From the NCBI GenBank assembly GCA_041497995.1, contig JBGQHM010000118.1, forward strand, positions 1-16,039: a stretch of 16,039 nucleotides of DNA, in the 5' to 3' direction. Positions 1-6,915 of the stretch are shown piece by piece. Numbering within the stretch: the first letter of the stretch is position 1; every line of letters begins with the position of its first letter. The notes beneath the pieces were generated by a model. That model did no database searches, was not told the origin of the DNA, and worked only from the letters and a program-made list of their open reading frames with translations. Source of the stretch: DATKMS01 sp041497995. GTDB taxonomy: Bacteria; Desulfobacterota; Binatia; HRBIN30. The position numbers and the translations under genes were made by a program.

Positions 1-2883
1 GGTAAATACGCCGGCGTTGAAGCTCACCGTGATGCGCCGGCCGAGGCGGGTCGTGAGCACCAGCTCGTAGCCGATGACGCGTCCGTCCGCCAGCGTTTGC
101 TGCACCCCGGCACGGGCCAGCTCCGACTCGGTGAAGTAGGCTGCGAAGCCCGAGTTGACGAGATGCTTGCGCGTGTAGCCGGTCAGCCGCGTCGCCTCTT
201 GGTTGACGTCGGTGATAACGCCGTCGGGCGCGATGGCGAACAGCGCATCGACCGAGGCCTCGATCAGTGAGCGGTTGTAGGCCTGCTGCTCTGTCAGTTG
301 GGTTTGCAGCCGAGCTTGCTCGGAGATGTCGCGGGCGCTGGCGAAGATGCCTTGCACGCGTCCGTCGACGGAACGGAAGGTCGAGGCGTTGAACGAGACC
401 GTGGGCTTGCGCCCAGTCTTGGTGCGTAGCACGAGGTCGTAATTGGTGACCACGCCCTCGGCCAGCGTCCGCTTGACGCCGGCATCCGCCCGCGCCGGCT
501 CGGTGAAGTATTGCTTGAACGGCGAGCCGACCAGCTCGTCACGCCCGTAGTCGGTCATGCGGCACATCTGCTCGTTGACGTCGGTGATAAAACCCTCCGG
601 ATCGACGGTGATGAGTCCGTCGACCGACGATTCGATCAGACCGCGCAAATAGATTTGCTGCTCGCGCAGTTGCTCTTCCAGCCGGACGCGGTCGGTGATG
701 TCGCGGGCGCTGGCGAAGATGCCGCGCACGGTGCCCGCCGGGTCCTTGAACACTGAGGCGTTGAACGACACCTGCAGCAGCCGGCGCGTGCGCGCCACCA
801 GCGTCAGCGCGTACTCGGTGACCAAGCCCTTATCGAAGGTTTCGCGGACGCCGGCGCGGGCGCGCTCGGGCTCGGTGAAGTAGTCGGCGAACGGCGTCCC
901 GATCAGCTCGCCGCGCGTGTACCCGGTCATCTGGCACATGCGGTCGTTGACGTCGGAGATGGTGCCCGAGGGGTCGACGGTAATGAGGCCGTCGACCGAC
1001 GACTCGATCAGCCCACGGTTGTACGCCTGTTGCTCGCGCAGCTGCTGTTCCAGCTTCTTCTGCTCGGTGATGTCGCGCGCGGCGGCGAACACGCCCTGCA
1101 ACTGGCCGGCGGCGTCGTTGAAGGTGACGGCGTTGTACGACACCACCGTCTCTTTGCCGTCCTTGGCGCGTGCGGTCAGCTCGTAATTGGTGACGCGCCC
1201 GACGCGCAGCACGAGTCGAATGCCGTCCTCGGCGCGTTTCGGATCGGTGAAGTATTGCTTGAACGCCGACCCGATCAGCTCTTCGCGCGAATGGCCGGTC
1301 AGGGTCTCCATCTGCTGGTTGACGTCGGTGACGATGCCGAGCGGATCGGTGGTCATCAGGGCATCGATGTTCGATTCGATCAGCGAGCGGGTATAGAGCT
1401 GGGATTCGCGCAGCTGCTGCTCGAGCTGCTTCTGCCCGGCGATGTCGCGGGCGCTGGCGAAGATCCCGCGGATGGCGCCGGCCGGGTCGCGGAACACGGC
1501 GGCGTTGAACGACACCGGCACCTCGCGGCCGTCGGCGGCTTGCAGCGTCAGGACGTAGTTGGTGACGGAGCTTTCCTTGTAGGTGAGGCGCACGCCCTCG
1601 GCGGCGCGCTCGCGCTCGGTGAAATAGTCCGGGAACGCCGAGCCGATGAGCTGCGCGCGCTGCCGGCCAACCATACGGCACATCGTGTCGTTCACGTCCG
1701 TGATGGTCATCGACGCGTCGACGGTGACGAGGCCATCAACCGAGGCCTCGATCAGGCCGCGGTTGTAGGCGCGCTCGTCGGCGAGCTGGGTTTGCAACCG
1801 CGCCGGCTCGGTGACGTCACGCGCCGAGGCGAAGATGCCGCGCACCGCGCCCGACTCGTCCTTGAAGATCGCGGCGTTGAACGAGACCAACCGCTCCTGT
1901 TGGTCGCGGGTGCGCAGGGTCAGCTCGTAGTTGGTGACGGCGCCGCGATCGAGCGTGAGGCGGACGCCCTCGGCGGCGCGCTTGGGATCGGTGAAGTAGT
2001 CGCGAAACGGCGTGCCGATCAATTGCGCGCGCGGGTACCCCGCCATGCGGCACATGGTCTCGTTCACGTCGGTGATGTTGAGCATTGGATCGACGGTGAT
2101 GAGGCCGTCGAGCGACGCTTCGATGAGGCCGCGATTGTAGGCACGCTCATCCGCAAGCTGCGCCTGCAGACGGGCCTGCTCGGTGATGTCGCGGGCACTC
2201 GCGAAGATTCCACGCACCTTCCCGGAAGGGTCTTTGAACACCGACGCGTTGAAAGACACGCGCAACTGACGTTTGTCGCGCGTCGCCAGCGTCAGCACGT
2301 AGTCGGTGACGACGCCCGTCGCGAAGGTCACTTCCACGCCCGCCTTGGCGCGGTCGGCGTCGACGAAGTAGTCGGCGAACGGCGTGCCGATCAACTCTTC
2401 GCGCGGATAGCCGGAGAGGCGCGACATCTGCTCGTTCACGTCCGAGATCGTGCCCAAGGGATCGACGGTGATGAGGCCGTCGACCGAGGCTTCGATGAGG
2501 CCGCGGTTGTACGCCTCGGACTCGCGGAGCTGCTGCTCGAGCTTCTTCTGTTCGGTGATGTCGCGCGCAGCGGCGAACACGCCCTGCAAGCGGCCGGCGG
2601 CGTCGCGGAAGGTGGAGGCGTTGTACGACACCACCGTCATGCGTCCATCCTTGGAGAGCGCGGTCAGCTCGTAGTTGGTCACGCGCCCCTCGCGCAGCAC
2701 CAGCTTGATGCCTTCCTCGGCGCGCTGCGGGTCGGTGAAATAGTTCTTGAACGGCGAGCCGATCAGCTCCTCGCGGCTGTAGCCGGTGAGCGCCTCCATC
2801 TGCTGGTTGACGTCGGTGATGAGACCGAGCGGGTCGGTGGTCATCAGCGCGTCGATATTCGATTCGATCAGCGAGCGAGTGTA
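1..2883 (-). repeat. Tandem array of eight 372-bp PAS-coding units (last one cut by window edge)
   Basis: Unit boundaries, set at the Tyr codon opening each module, are 2883-2512, 2511-2140, 2139-1768, 1767-1396, 1395-1024, 1023-652, 651-280 and 279-1. The landmark TTCGAT/CTCGAT on the plus strand recurs at 2863, 2491, 2119, 1747, 1375, 1003, 631 and 259, each exactly 372 bp apart. This is an in-gene domain repeat, not a CRISPR or satellite array. Confidence 0.93.
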
Positions 2884-3756
2884 GAACTGGGTCGCCTGCA
2901 GCTCTTCGGTGAGGCGGATCTCATCCGAGATGTCCTTCGAGATCAGGAGGAAGCCAATGGGCCGGCCGGCGCCGTCGCGGCGCGGTGTGATGACTACGCG
3001 GGCGGTGAAACGCTGACAGTTCTTGCGCTGGCGTTGGAGGGTGCCCTCCCACTTGCCGTCGCGCAGCGCCACGTCCATGATCTCGCGCGCCTTGCCGGAC
3101 CGCACGTCTTCGGGGACGTGCAGGATCGACGAGTTCGCCTTGCCGACGACTTCCTCCGGCTCGTAGCCGTAGAGCCGGCGGGCACCTTCGTTCCACAGCA
3201 GAATCTTGCCGTCGAGGTCCTTGCCGATGACGGAGTACTCGGTGGAGGATTCGAGGATGTTGCCGATGAAGTCGACAGCTTCCTGGGCGCTCCCGACGAT
3301 GGCGCTGTCGAACAACTTGGTCTTGCGAATCTCTTCGGTGAAGCGCAGCTCGTTGGAGATGTCTTTTGAGATCAGCAGAAAGCCGACCGCCTGCCCGTGG
3401 GTGTCGCGCCGCGGCGTGATGACGAGGCGCGCCGTGATCCGCCGGCCGTCCTTGCGGATACGGCCGATGACGCCCTCCCATTTGCCGGCTCGCAGAGCGG
3501 CGGCCATGATTTCCTTCGGCTTCCCGAGGGCGACATCCTCGGGCGTATGCAAGATCTCCGAGTTCGCTTTGCCAACGACTTCGTCGGCTTCGTAGCCGTA
3601 CATGCGATGGGCGCCCTCGTTCCACAGCAGTATCCTGCCGTCGAGGTCCTTGCCGATGATCGAGTACTCGGTGGACGCCTCCAGCACATTGGCCATGAAA
3701 TCCATGGCCTCCTGCGCTTCCCGGATCATCGAGCTGTCAAAGAGTGCCGTACGCAT
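1..3756 (-). CDS. Giant multi-PAS sensor protein, C-terminus beyond window (PAS array, probably a histidine kinase)
   Basis: An open frame runs from ATG 3756 (5' MRTALFDSSM) to the window edge without a stop, 1252 codons visible. The N-terminus has no signal peptide or membrane segment, so the protein is predicted to be cytosolic. Residues about 15-290 are two closely similar PAS domains (each with EYS.IGKDLDG.ILLWNEGA). From Tyr292 there are eight PAS modules starting at 292, 416, 540, 664, 788, 912, 1036 and 1160, the last cut after 93 residues. Each has a LIE.S.DAL/DGL helix, a TDVN motif, a YFT motif and a C-terminal ARDIT/ARDVT capping motif, joined by Gln/Leu/Glu-rich helical linkers of the EQKKLEQQLRE type. 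PAS domains sense ligands, redox state or light and pass signals along such linkers. Arrays like this usually end in HisKA/HATPase, but no output domain is visible, so kinase function is inferred. An AGGTGG ribosome-binding site lies 5 bases before the ATG. Confidence is high for the gene and PAS content and low for the output. Confidence 0.93.
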   Translation of the reverse strand, partial: MRTALFDSSMIREAQEAMDFMANVLEASTEYSIIGKDLDGRILLWNEGAHRMYGYEADEVVGKANSEILHTPEDVALGKPKEIMAAALRAGKWEGVIGRIRKDGRRITARLVITPRRDTHGQAVGFLLISKDISNELRFTEEIRKTKLFDSAIVGSAQEAVDFIGNILESSTEYSVIGKDLDGKILLWNEGARRLYGYEPEEVVGKANSSILHVPEDVRSGKAREIMDVALRDGKWEGTLQRQRKNCQRFTARVVITPRRDGAGRPIGFLLISKDISDEIRLTEELQATQFYTRSLIESNIDALMTTDPLGLITDVNQQMEALTGYSREELIGSPFKNYFTDPQRAEEGIKLVLREGRVTNYELTALSKDGRMTVVSYNASTFRDAAGRLQGVFAAARDITEQKKLEQQLRESEAYNRGLIEASVDGLITVDPLGTISDVNEQMSRLSGYPREELIGTPFADYFVDADRAKAGVEVTFATGVVTDYVLTLATRDKRQLRVSFNASVFKDPSGKVRGIFASARDITEQARLQAQLADERAYNRGLIEASLDGLITVDPMLNITDVNETMCRMAGYPRAQLIGTPFRDYFTDPKRAAEGVRLTLDRGAVTNYELTLRTRDQQERLVSFNAAIFKDESGAVRGIFASARDVTEPARLQTQLADERAYNRGLIEASVDGLVTVDASMTITDVNDTMCRMVGRQRAQLIGSAFPDYFTERERAAEGVRLTYKESSVTNYVLTLQAADGREVPVSFNAAVFRDPAGAIRGIFASARDIAGQKQLEQQLRESQLYTRSLIESNIDALMTTDPLGIVTDVNQQMETLTGHSREELIGSAFKQYFTDPKRAEDGIRLVLRVGRVTNYELTARAKDGKETVVSYNAVTFNDAAGQLQGVFAAARDITEQKKLEQQLREQQAYNRGLIESSVDGLITVDPSGTISDVNDRMCQMTGYTRGELIGTPFADYFTEPERARAGVRETFDKGLVTEYALTLVARTRRLLQVSFNASVFKDPAGTVRGIFASARDITDRVRLEEQLREQQIYLRGLIESSVDGLITVDPEGFITDVNEQMCRMTDYGRDELVGSPFKQYFTEPARADAGVKRTLAEGVVTNYDLVLRTKTGRKPTVSFNASTFRSVDGRVQGIFASARDISEQARLQTQLTEQQAYNRSLIEASVDALFAIAPDGVITDVNQEATRLTGYTRKHLVNSGFAAYFTESELARAGVQQTLADGRVIGYELVLTTRLGRRITVSFNAGVFT
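2887..3714 (-). repeat. Duplicated 429-bp N-terminal PAS units of the PAS-array gene
   Basis: Two PAS-coding units with a 143-codon period: the IGKDLDG motif falls at residues 34-40 and again at 177-183. They share LLWNEGA, GKWEG and ITPRRD motifs but belong to a different PAS subfamily from the eight 124-residue modules that follow. Confidence 0.85.
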
Positions 3757-3844
3757 ACCTTGCCACCTAAAGTCGCCCCGCGTTTTCGGTCCCCCACTCC
3801 AACCACCCCCCGGCTAGGATTGTACCTCTCGCGGCACTATCCCG

Positions 3845-3868
3845 ATATCGGGTCAACACCTGAGGGCG
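3845..3868 (-). promoter_or_regulatory. Shared 24-bp element, copy 1 (upstream of PAS-array gene)
   Basis: On the plus strand it reads ATATCGGGT, then CAAC, then ACCTGAGGGCG. It matches the element at 6800-6823 at 22 of 24 positions and lies 88 bp before the ATG at 3756. Its core on the minus strand is a near-perfect dyad, TCAGGT-N4-ACCCGA, which looks like a dimeric regulator operator. It overlaps the palindrome CCCGATATCGGG (3841-3852). The binding protein is unknown. Confidence 0.6.
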
Positions 3869-4140
3869 AGCAAGAGTATTGAGGTAATTACAGTCGAAGA
3901 GGCGCGGCACCCGTTTCGCTCCTGAACGGCGCGACGCCGCGCCTTCTCGGCGGAAGTCGAGCACCTCCGGAGCGTCGCGAATTACGGTGCTGTCAGAAGG
4001 TGTCGTTGCGATCCGCTCTCATCCTGTGCAGGGTGACTACGTGGCGCGGAGGCGGTATCGGCCCCGCAACCCAGTGCTGTCCCCGGGACGTGAGCTTGCA
4101 TGCGCACGTTCAGCTTTTCCCCGGCTCGCTCCAACTGGCT

Positions 4141-4158
4141 CCGCAAGAGACATGCCAG
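4141..4158 (-). promoter_or_regulatory. Candidate sigma-54 (-24/-12) promoter for the PAS-array gene
   Basis: The minus strand reads CTGGCATGTCTCTTGCGG. The invariant GG and GC are separated by exactly 10 bases, and the match to TGGCACG-N4-TTGCW is 10 of 12 defined positions, with CAT for CAC and G for the final W. Transcription would start near 4131, leaving a leader of about 375 bases before the ATG at 3756. A sigma-54 activator gene lies just upstream at 4869-6707, which raises plausibility. This is a pattern match only. Confidence 0.5.
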
Positions 4159-4207
4159 AATGACGTCCAGAGGCGGGGCAGCGACGAGGACAGAGCTGGT
4201 CTTGTCC

Positions 4208-4223
4208 CCCCGTGCTGACGGGG
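4208..4223. promoter_or_regulatory. Perfect 6-4-6 dyad upstream of the sigma-54 promoter match (possible activator site)
   Basis: CCCCGT-GCTG-ACGGGG is a perfect inverted repeat centred roughly 85 bp upstream of the predicted start near 4131, a usual distance for an enhancer-binding-protein site. Read as RNA from the minus strand it is followed by GGACAAGACC and not by a U run, so an intrinsic terminator is less likely. Confidence 0.35.
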
Positions 4224-4289
4224 CACACGCTCCCTATGGAACGGGCGCCATGAATCGGAACGGACCAATCAACGGGAGCTCTTCGCCGG

Positions 4290-4622
4290 TCACTGCAAGC
4301 GTCGCCATGGCCAGCGCGAAGCATTTTCTGCTGCGCCGGGACTAGGTACCGCCACCACGGCAGCAGCCTTGCCGCGGCGCGGTGCACTCTCGGAATGATA
4401 CCAGGCCGGGCGCTGAGCGCGTTCCAGTCCACCACCGGCGCGCTCCACCTCCTGCCGACACACCCAACGGACCCGCGCTGCGGGTACGCTGACCATGAGT
4501 CCTATCGCGGCAGCGTACCCCAGATAGACAGCATGCTCCCAGTCATCCACCGCGAGACTCTCCCCCACCACGCGCTCCGCCATGAACCCCGCCGAGCGTG
4601 CTGACGTCCGTATTTTCGCCAT
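4290..4622 (-). CDS. Doubtful small protein, 110 aa, unknown function
   Basis: I do not recognise this product. The start ATG 4622 is preceded by a strong ribosome-binding sequence, GAGGAG, six bases upstream, which is the main reason for listing it. The first 60 or so residues look protein-like (MAKIRTSARSAGF, then AERVVGESLAVDDWEHAVYL) and include one hydrophobic stretch, about residues 34-52, that could be a single membrane segment. The C-terminal half is rich in Arg, Ala and Pro and resembles random GC-rich translation, so the gene may be frame-shifted, shorter than drawn or not real. It sits 246 bp after the sigma-54 activator and 533 bp before the PAS-array gene. A weak sigma-54-like sequence lies at 4697-4713. 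Confidence 0.33.
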   Translation of the reverse strand: MAKIRTSARSAGFMAERVVGESLAVDDWEHAVYLGYAAAIGLMVSVPAARVRWVCRQEVERAGGGLERAQRPAWYHSESAPRRGKAAAVVAVPSPGAAENASRWPWRRLQ

Positions 4623-4696
4623 GCGTCTCTCCTCGTCCTGTCGAAGGCTCCATCCCCCCAAGCACTGGCGTGCTTCGGCAAGTCACTCGCGGTGGG

Positions 4697-4713
4697 TTAC
4701 AAATGGCGTACCA
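4697..4713 (-). promoter_or_regulatory. Weak sigma-54-like sequence upstream of the small ORF
   Basis: The minus strand reads TGGTAC-GCCAT-TTGTAA. The 10-base spacing after GG is correct, but the -12 element is GT instead of GC, which normally weakens sigma-54 binding. It lies about 75 bp upstream of ATG 4622. Confidence 0.2.
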
Positions 4714-4868
4714 GGGTTCGAATCGTCAGGCGCGACCGTGCGACGCGGACCTCCGGTGTCGGCATGACGGATGTCGCGGGTGCCACGCTATGGAAGCGCC
4801 GCCCGACGCGCCAGGGGCCTTACCCATGGGGAAAATGCGGTGAGGCGCGGCGACTGATCGATGCCTAC

Positions 4869-6707
4869 TCAGTCCTTGCCCGGCTCGCGATAGCGGCGTT
4901 GGTTCTGCCCTGCAGGGTGCCACCCCGCAGATTCCTTGCGGTCGTGCTCGGAGCCGTCTGCCGTCTTCAACCCGTGCTCTTTGAGCTTGCTGTGAATGGT
5001 CTTGTAGTCGATGCACAGCATACGCGCCGCCTTCGCCTTGTTGCCACCGGTTTCCCTGAGCGCATGTAACAACGCCGCGCGCTCGACGGCACCGGTGGCC
5101 CGGCGTACCAACTGCTTGAGCGGAATCCCCGGCTCCGAGACGAACCCCGTCTGCGCATCCGCGACGCCAGAGAATGCCGCCAAGGGCAGACCAAGATGCT
5201 CCTCATCAATGACGGTGTCAGCCAACAACACGGCACGGCGGATGGTACTGCGCAGCTGCCGGACGTTACCGGGCCAGTGAAAGGCCAGCAGCTGCTCGAC
5301 GGCACGCTCGGAGAGGCCGGCGATGGTCTTTGCGAGCTCCTGGTTGGTGCGATCGAGGAACTGCTTGGCCAGGAAGATGATGTCTTGCTTGCGTTCACGC
5401 AACGGGGGAATGCGGATGGTAAATTCGTTGAGCCGGAAGAAGAGGTCTTTGCGAAAGCCACCCTTCACGGCCGCTGCCTCGATGTCTTCATTGCTCGCCA
5501 CCAGCACGCGGCAGTCAAGCGCCACAGGTTTGATCCCGCCGACGCGGTAGACGCTGCGTTCCTGCAGCGCCCGCAACAGCTTGGCCTGCGAGGCGAGCGG
5601 CATATTCGAGATCTCGTCGAAAAATAGCGTGCCCCCTGCAGCCATCTCGAACTTGCCGGGCTTGCCGCGCTCCGCGCCCGTGAACGCCCCCTTCTCGTAC
5701 CCAAACAACTCGCTCTCGAAGAGGGTCTCGGGAATGGCGCCGCAATCTACCGGCACAAACGGGCCGGAGGCACGCGTGCTCAAGTGATGGATGGCGCACG
5801 CCACCAGTTCCTTGCCCGTGCCGGTCTCGCCCAGTATCAGCACGACGAAATCGGACGCGGCAACGCGGGCCACGTCGGCGCAGATTTGGGCCACGACCTG
5901 GCTCGATCCCATCAGCGTGCAAAGATGGTCGGCGGGCTCCGTGCGGTCGAGGACTCCTCGAACGCCTACTTTGTTATCCATGATCACAACGCGTTCGGTG
6001 AGGTCGCGAATGGAGCTACTGACGAGCATGCCATCCTCGGTCTGCAGCGGGCTGAGGCTGATCTCGACCGGGAACTCAGTGCCGTCGGCGCGCACGCCGT
6101 AGAGATCAAGACCCGCCCCCATGGCGCGCCCGCGCGGCTCCGAGAAGTACCCCATCCGATGTGCGCCGTGCCCACCGCGCAAGCGCTCCGGAACGAGGAT
6201 CTCCACGGGTTGTCCCAGGAGCTGCGCACGCGCGCGCCCGAAGAGCTTCTCCGTCTGCGAGTTCACCAGGACGATGGTGCCTTCCTTGTTGACGATGACC
6301 ATGGCGTCGGGAGCCGATTCCAACAGATCGCGGAACTTGGCCTCGGCGCGCTTGCGGTCGCTGATGTCGTGAATGGTGCCCGACACCAACACGCCGGTGT
6401 CGGTCTCGAGCGGACTGAGGCTGATCTCCACGGGGAACTCGGTGCCGTCTTTGCGCACGCCATACAGCTCCCATCCCGCCCCCGCGGCGCGAAAGCGTTC
6501 GGGCACGAGGATCTCGACGCGTTGTCCGAGAAGCTCGGCACGCCCGTAACCGAAGAGCTGCTCGGTCTGCGAATTGACCAGGACGATGCTCCCGCCTTCG
6601 TCGACGACCACGATGGCGTCAGGGGCGGATTCCAAGAGGGTCTTGTACCTCGCCTCCGACCGCCGGGCCTCGACGATCGCCGTGCGCAACTCATCCCTCG
6701 CATTCAC
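4869..6707 (-). CDS. PAS-PAS sigma-54-dependent transcriptional activator (enhancer-binding protein)
   Basis: A 612-residue protein of the NtrC/NifA class without a receiver domain. PAS1 (about 20-120) and PAS2 (about 124-240) both carry ESAPDA, VLVNSQTE and FPVEISLSPL. The AAA+ domain (about 265-505) is complete: Walker A GETGTGKE at 293-300, the sigma-54-contacting GAFTGA loop at 340-345, Walker B GTLFFDE at 359-365, FRKDLFFRL at 418-426 and HWPGNVRQL at 477-485. A Fis-type helix-turn-helix lies at about 553-577 (NKAKAARML), followed by a charged 32-residue tail. It should use ATP to remodel sigma-54 RNA polymerase, with activity set by PAS sensing instead of phosphorylation. The start is GTG 6707, with an AGGGGGG ribosome-binding site 9 bases upstream. 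PAS1 is 17 residues shorter than PAS2 between PERFR and GAG. The intact GAFTGA loop and a nearby -24/-12 match indicate a functional activator. Confidence 0.95.
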   Translation of the reverse strand: MNARDELRTAIVEARRSEARYKTLLESAPDAIVVVDEGGSIVLVNSQTEQLFGYGRAELLGQRVEILVPERFRAAGAGWELYGVRKDGTEFPVEISLSPLETDTGVLVSGTIHDISDRKRAEAKFRDLLESAPDAMVIVNKEGTIVLVNSQTEKLFGRARAQLLGQPVEILVPERLRGGHGAHRMGYFSEPRGRAMGAGLDLYGVRADGTEFPVEISLSPLQTEDGMLVSSSIRDLTERVVIMDNKVGVRGVLDRTEPADHLCTLMGSSQVVAQICADVARVAASDFVVLILGETGTGKELVACAIHHLSTRASGPFVPVDCGAIPETLFESELFGYEKGAFTGAERGKPGKFEMAAGGTLFFDEISNMPLASQAKLLRALQERSVYRVGGIKPVALDCRVLVASNEDIEAAAVKGGFRKDLFFRLNEFTIRIPPLRERKQDIIFLAKQFLDRTNQELAKTIAGLSERAVEQLLAFHWPGNVRQLRSTIRRAVLLADTVIDEEHLGLPLAAFSGVADAQTGFVSEPGIPLKQLVRRATGAVERAALLHALRETGGNKAKAARMLCIDYKTIHSKLKEHGLKTADGSEHDRKESAGWHPAGQNQRRYREPGKD

Positions 6708-6799
6708 GGCACGTCGCCCCCCTTTCGTGCGAAACGTCTTCCCAACTTCTGTTCGACCCCTCCCCGTTGTGTAACGTATACCGCAGGGGAGCGTTTGTC

Positions 6800-6823
6800 A
6801 TATCGGGTGAATACCTGAGGGCG
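6800..6823 (-). promoter_or_regulatory. Shared 24-bp element, copy 2 (upstream of sigma-54 activator)
   Basis: The plus strand reads ATATCGGGT, then GAAT, then ACCTGAGGGCG, differing from the copy at 3845-3868 at only two positions. It lies 92 bp before the GTG start at 6707, almost the same distance as copy 1 has from its gene. The dyad core on the minus strand is TCAGGT-ATTC-ACCCGA. Confidence 0.6.
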
Positions 6824-6829
6824 TCATTC

Positions 6830-6848
6830 ATGCAATTGACGGTTGCAT
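6830..6848. promoter_or_regulatory. Perfect 6-7-6 inverted repeat upstream of the sigma-54 activator
   Basis: ATGCAA-TTGACGG-TTGCAT lies in the 208-bp gap between the NarL-type regulator (ends 6916) and the activator start (6707), immediately upstream of the shared 24-bp element. It could be an operator. There is no U run on either side to suggest a terminator. Confidence 0.35.
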
Positions 6849-6915
6849 AGAGCCGGCACAAGGCCGCCCTGGACAGACGATGTCCGCAGGGTGCGCTGCA
6901 GGTTTAGGGTGGCGT

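Larger units (their letters stand above)
3757..4289. other. 533-bp intergenic region upstream of the PAS-array gene
   Basis: No credible gene is seen on either strand. Short open frames here have no recognisable domain and appear to be a by-product of GC-rich composition. The region holds the shared 24-bp element, a perfect 12-bp palindrome CCCGATATCGGG at 3841-3852, the palindrome GTAATTAC at 3884-3891, a sigma-54-type promoter match at 4141-4158 and a perfect dyad at 4208-4223. All are listed separately or in the findings. Confidence 0.7.

Noticed and set aside
830..1681. Minus-strand 283-codon frame inside the PAS array
   Set aside because: It is an alternative frame within the coding repeats; its protein is Arg/His-rich with no recognisable domain.
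1..2883. Repeat array considered as a CRISPR or satellite
   Set aside because: The period is 372 bp, the repeats are diverged, in frame and code for PAS domains.
1030..3369. Long plus-strand open frame of 779 codons opposite the PAS array
   Set aside because: It is a mirror of the PAS-coding repeats: stops are absent in each copy for the same reason because the 372-bp period keeps frame. The translation is low-complexity (repeated GDVA, ADQL, DEAV), has no domain, and the opposite strand is clearly coding.
4711..4730. tRNA-like GGTTCGAATC near the small ORF
   Set aside because: The flanking bases do not form a T-stem (CAGGG against CGTCA) and no acceptor or anticodon arm can be found around it.
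4854..4876. GACTGA-N11-TCAGTC inverted repeat at the end of the sigma-54 activator, as a terminator
   Set aside because: Only six A/T-containing base pairs with an 11-base loop and no U run directly after it; too weak to call.
5784..6818. Plus-strand open frame of 344 codons opposite the sigma-54 activator
   Set aside because: It lies antisense to an unambiguous PAS-PAS-AAA+ gene; repeated motifs come from the paired PAS domains. GC-rich codon bias explains the openness.
6826..6850. Perfect -12-like TTGCAT on the minus strand upstream of the activator, as a sigma-54 promoter
   Set aside because: No GG at the required 10-base spacing upstream; the bases belong to the inverted repeat at 6830-6848.
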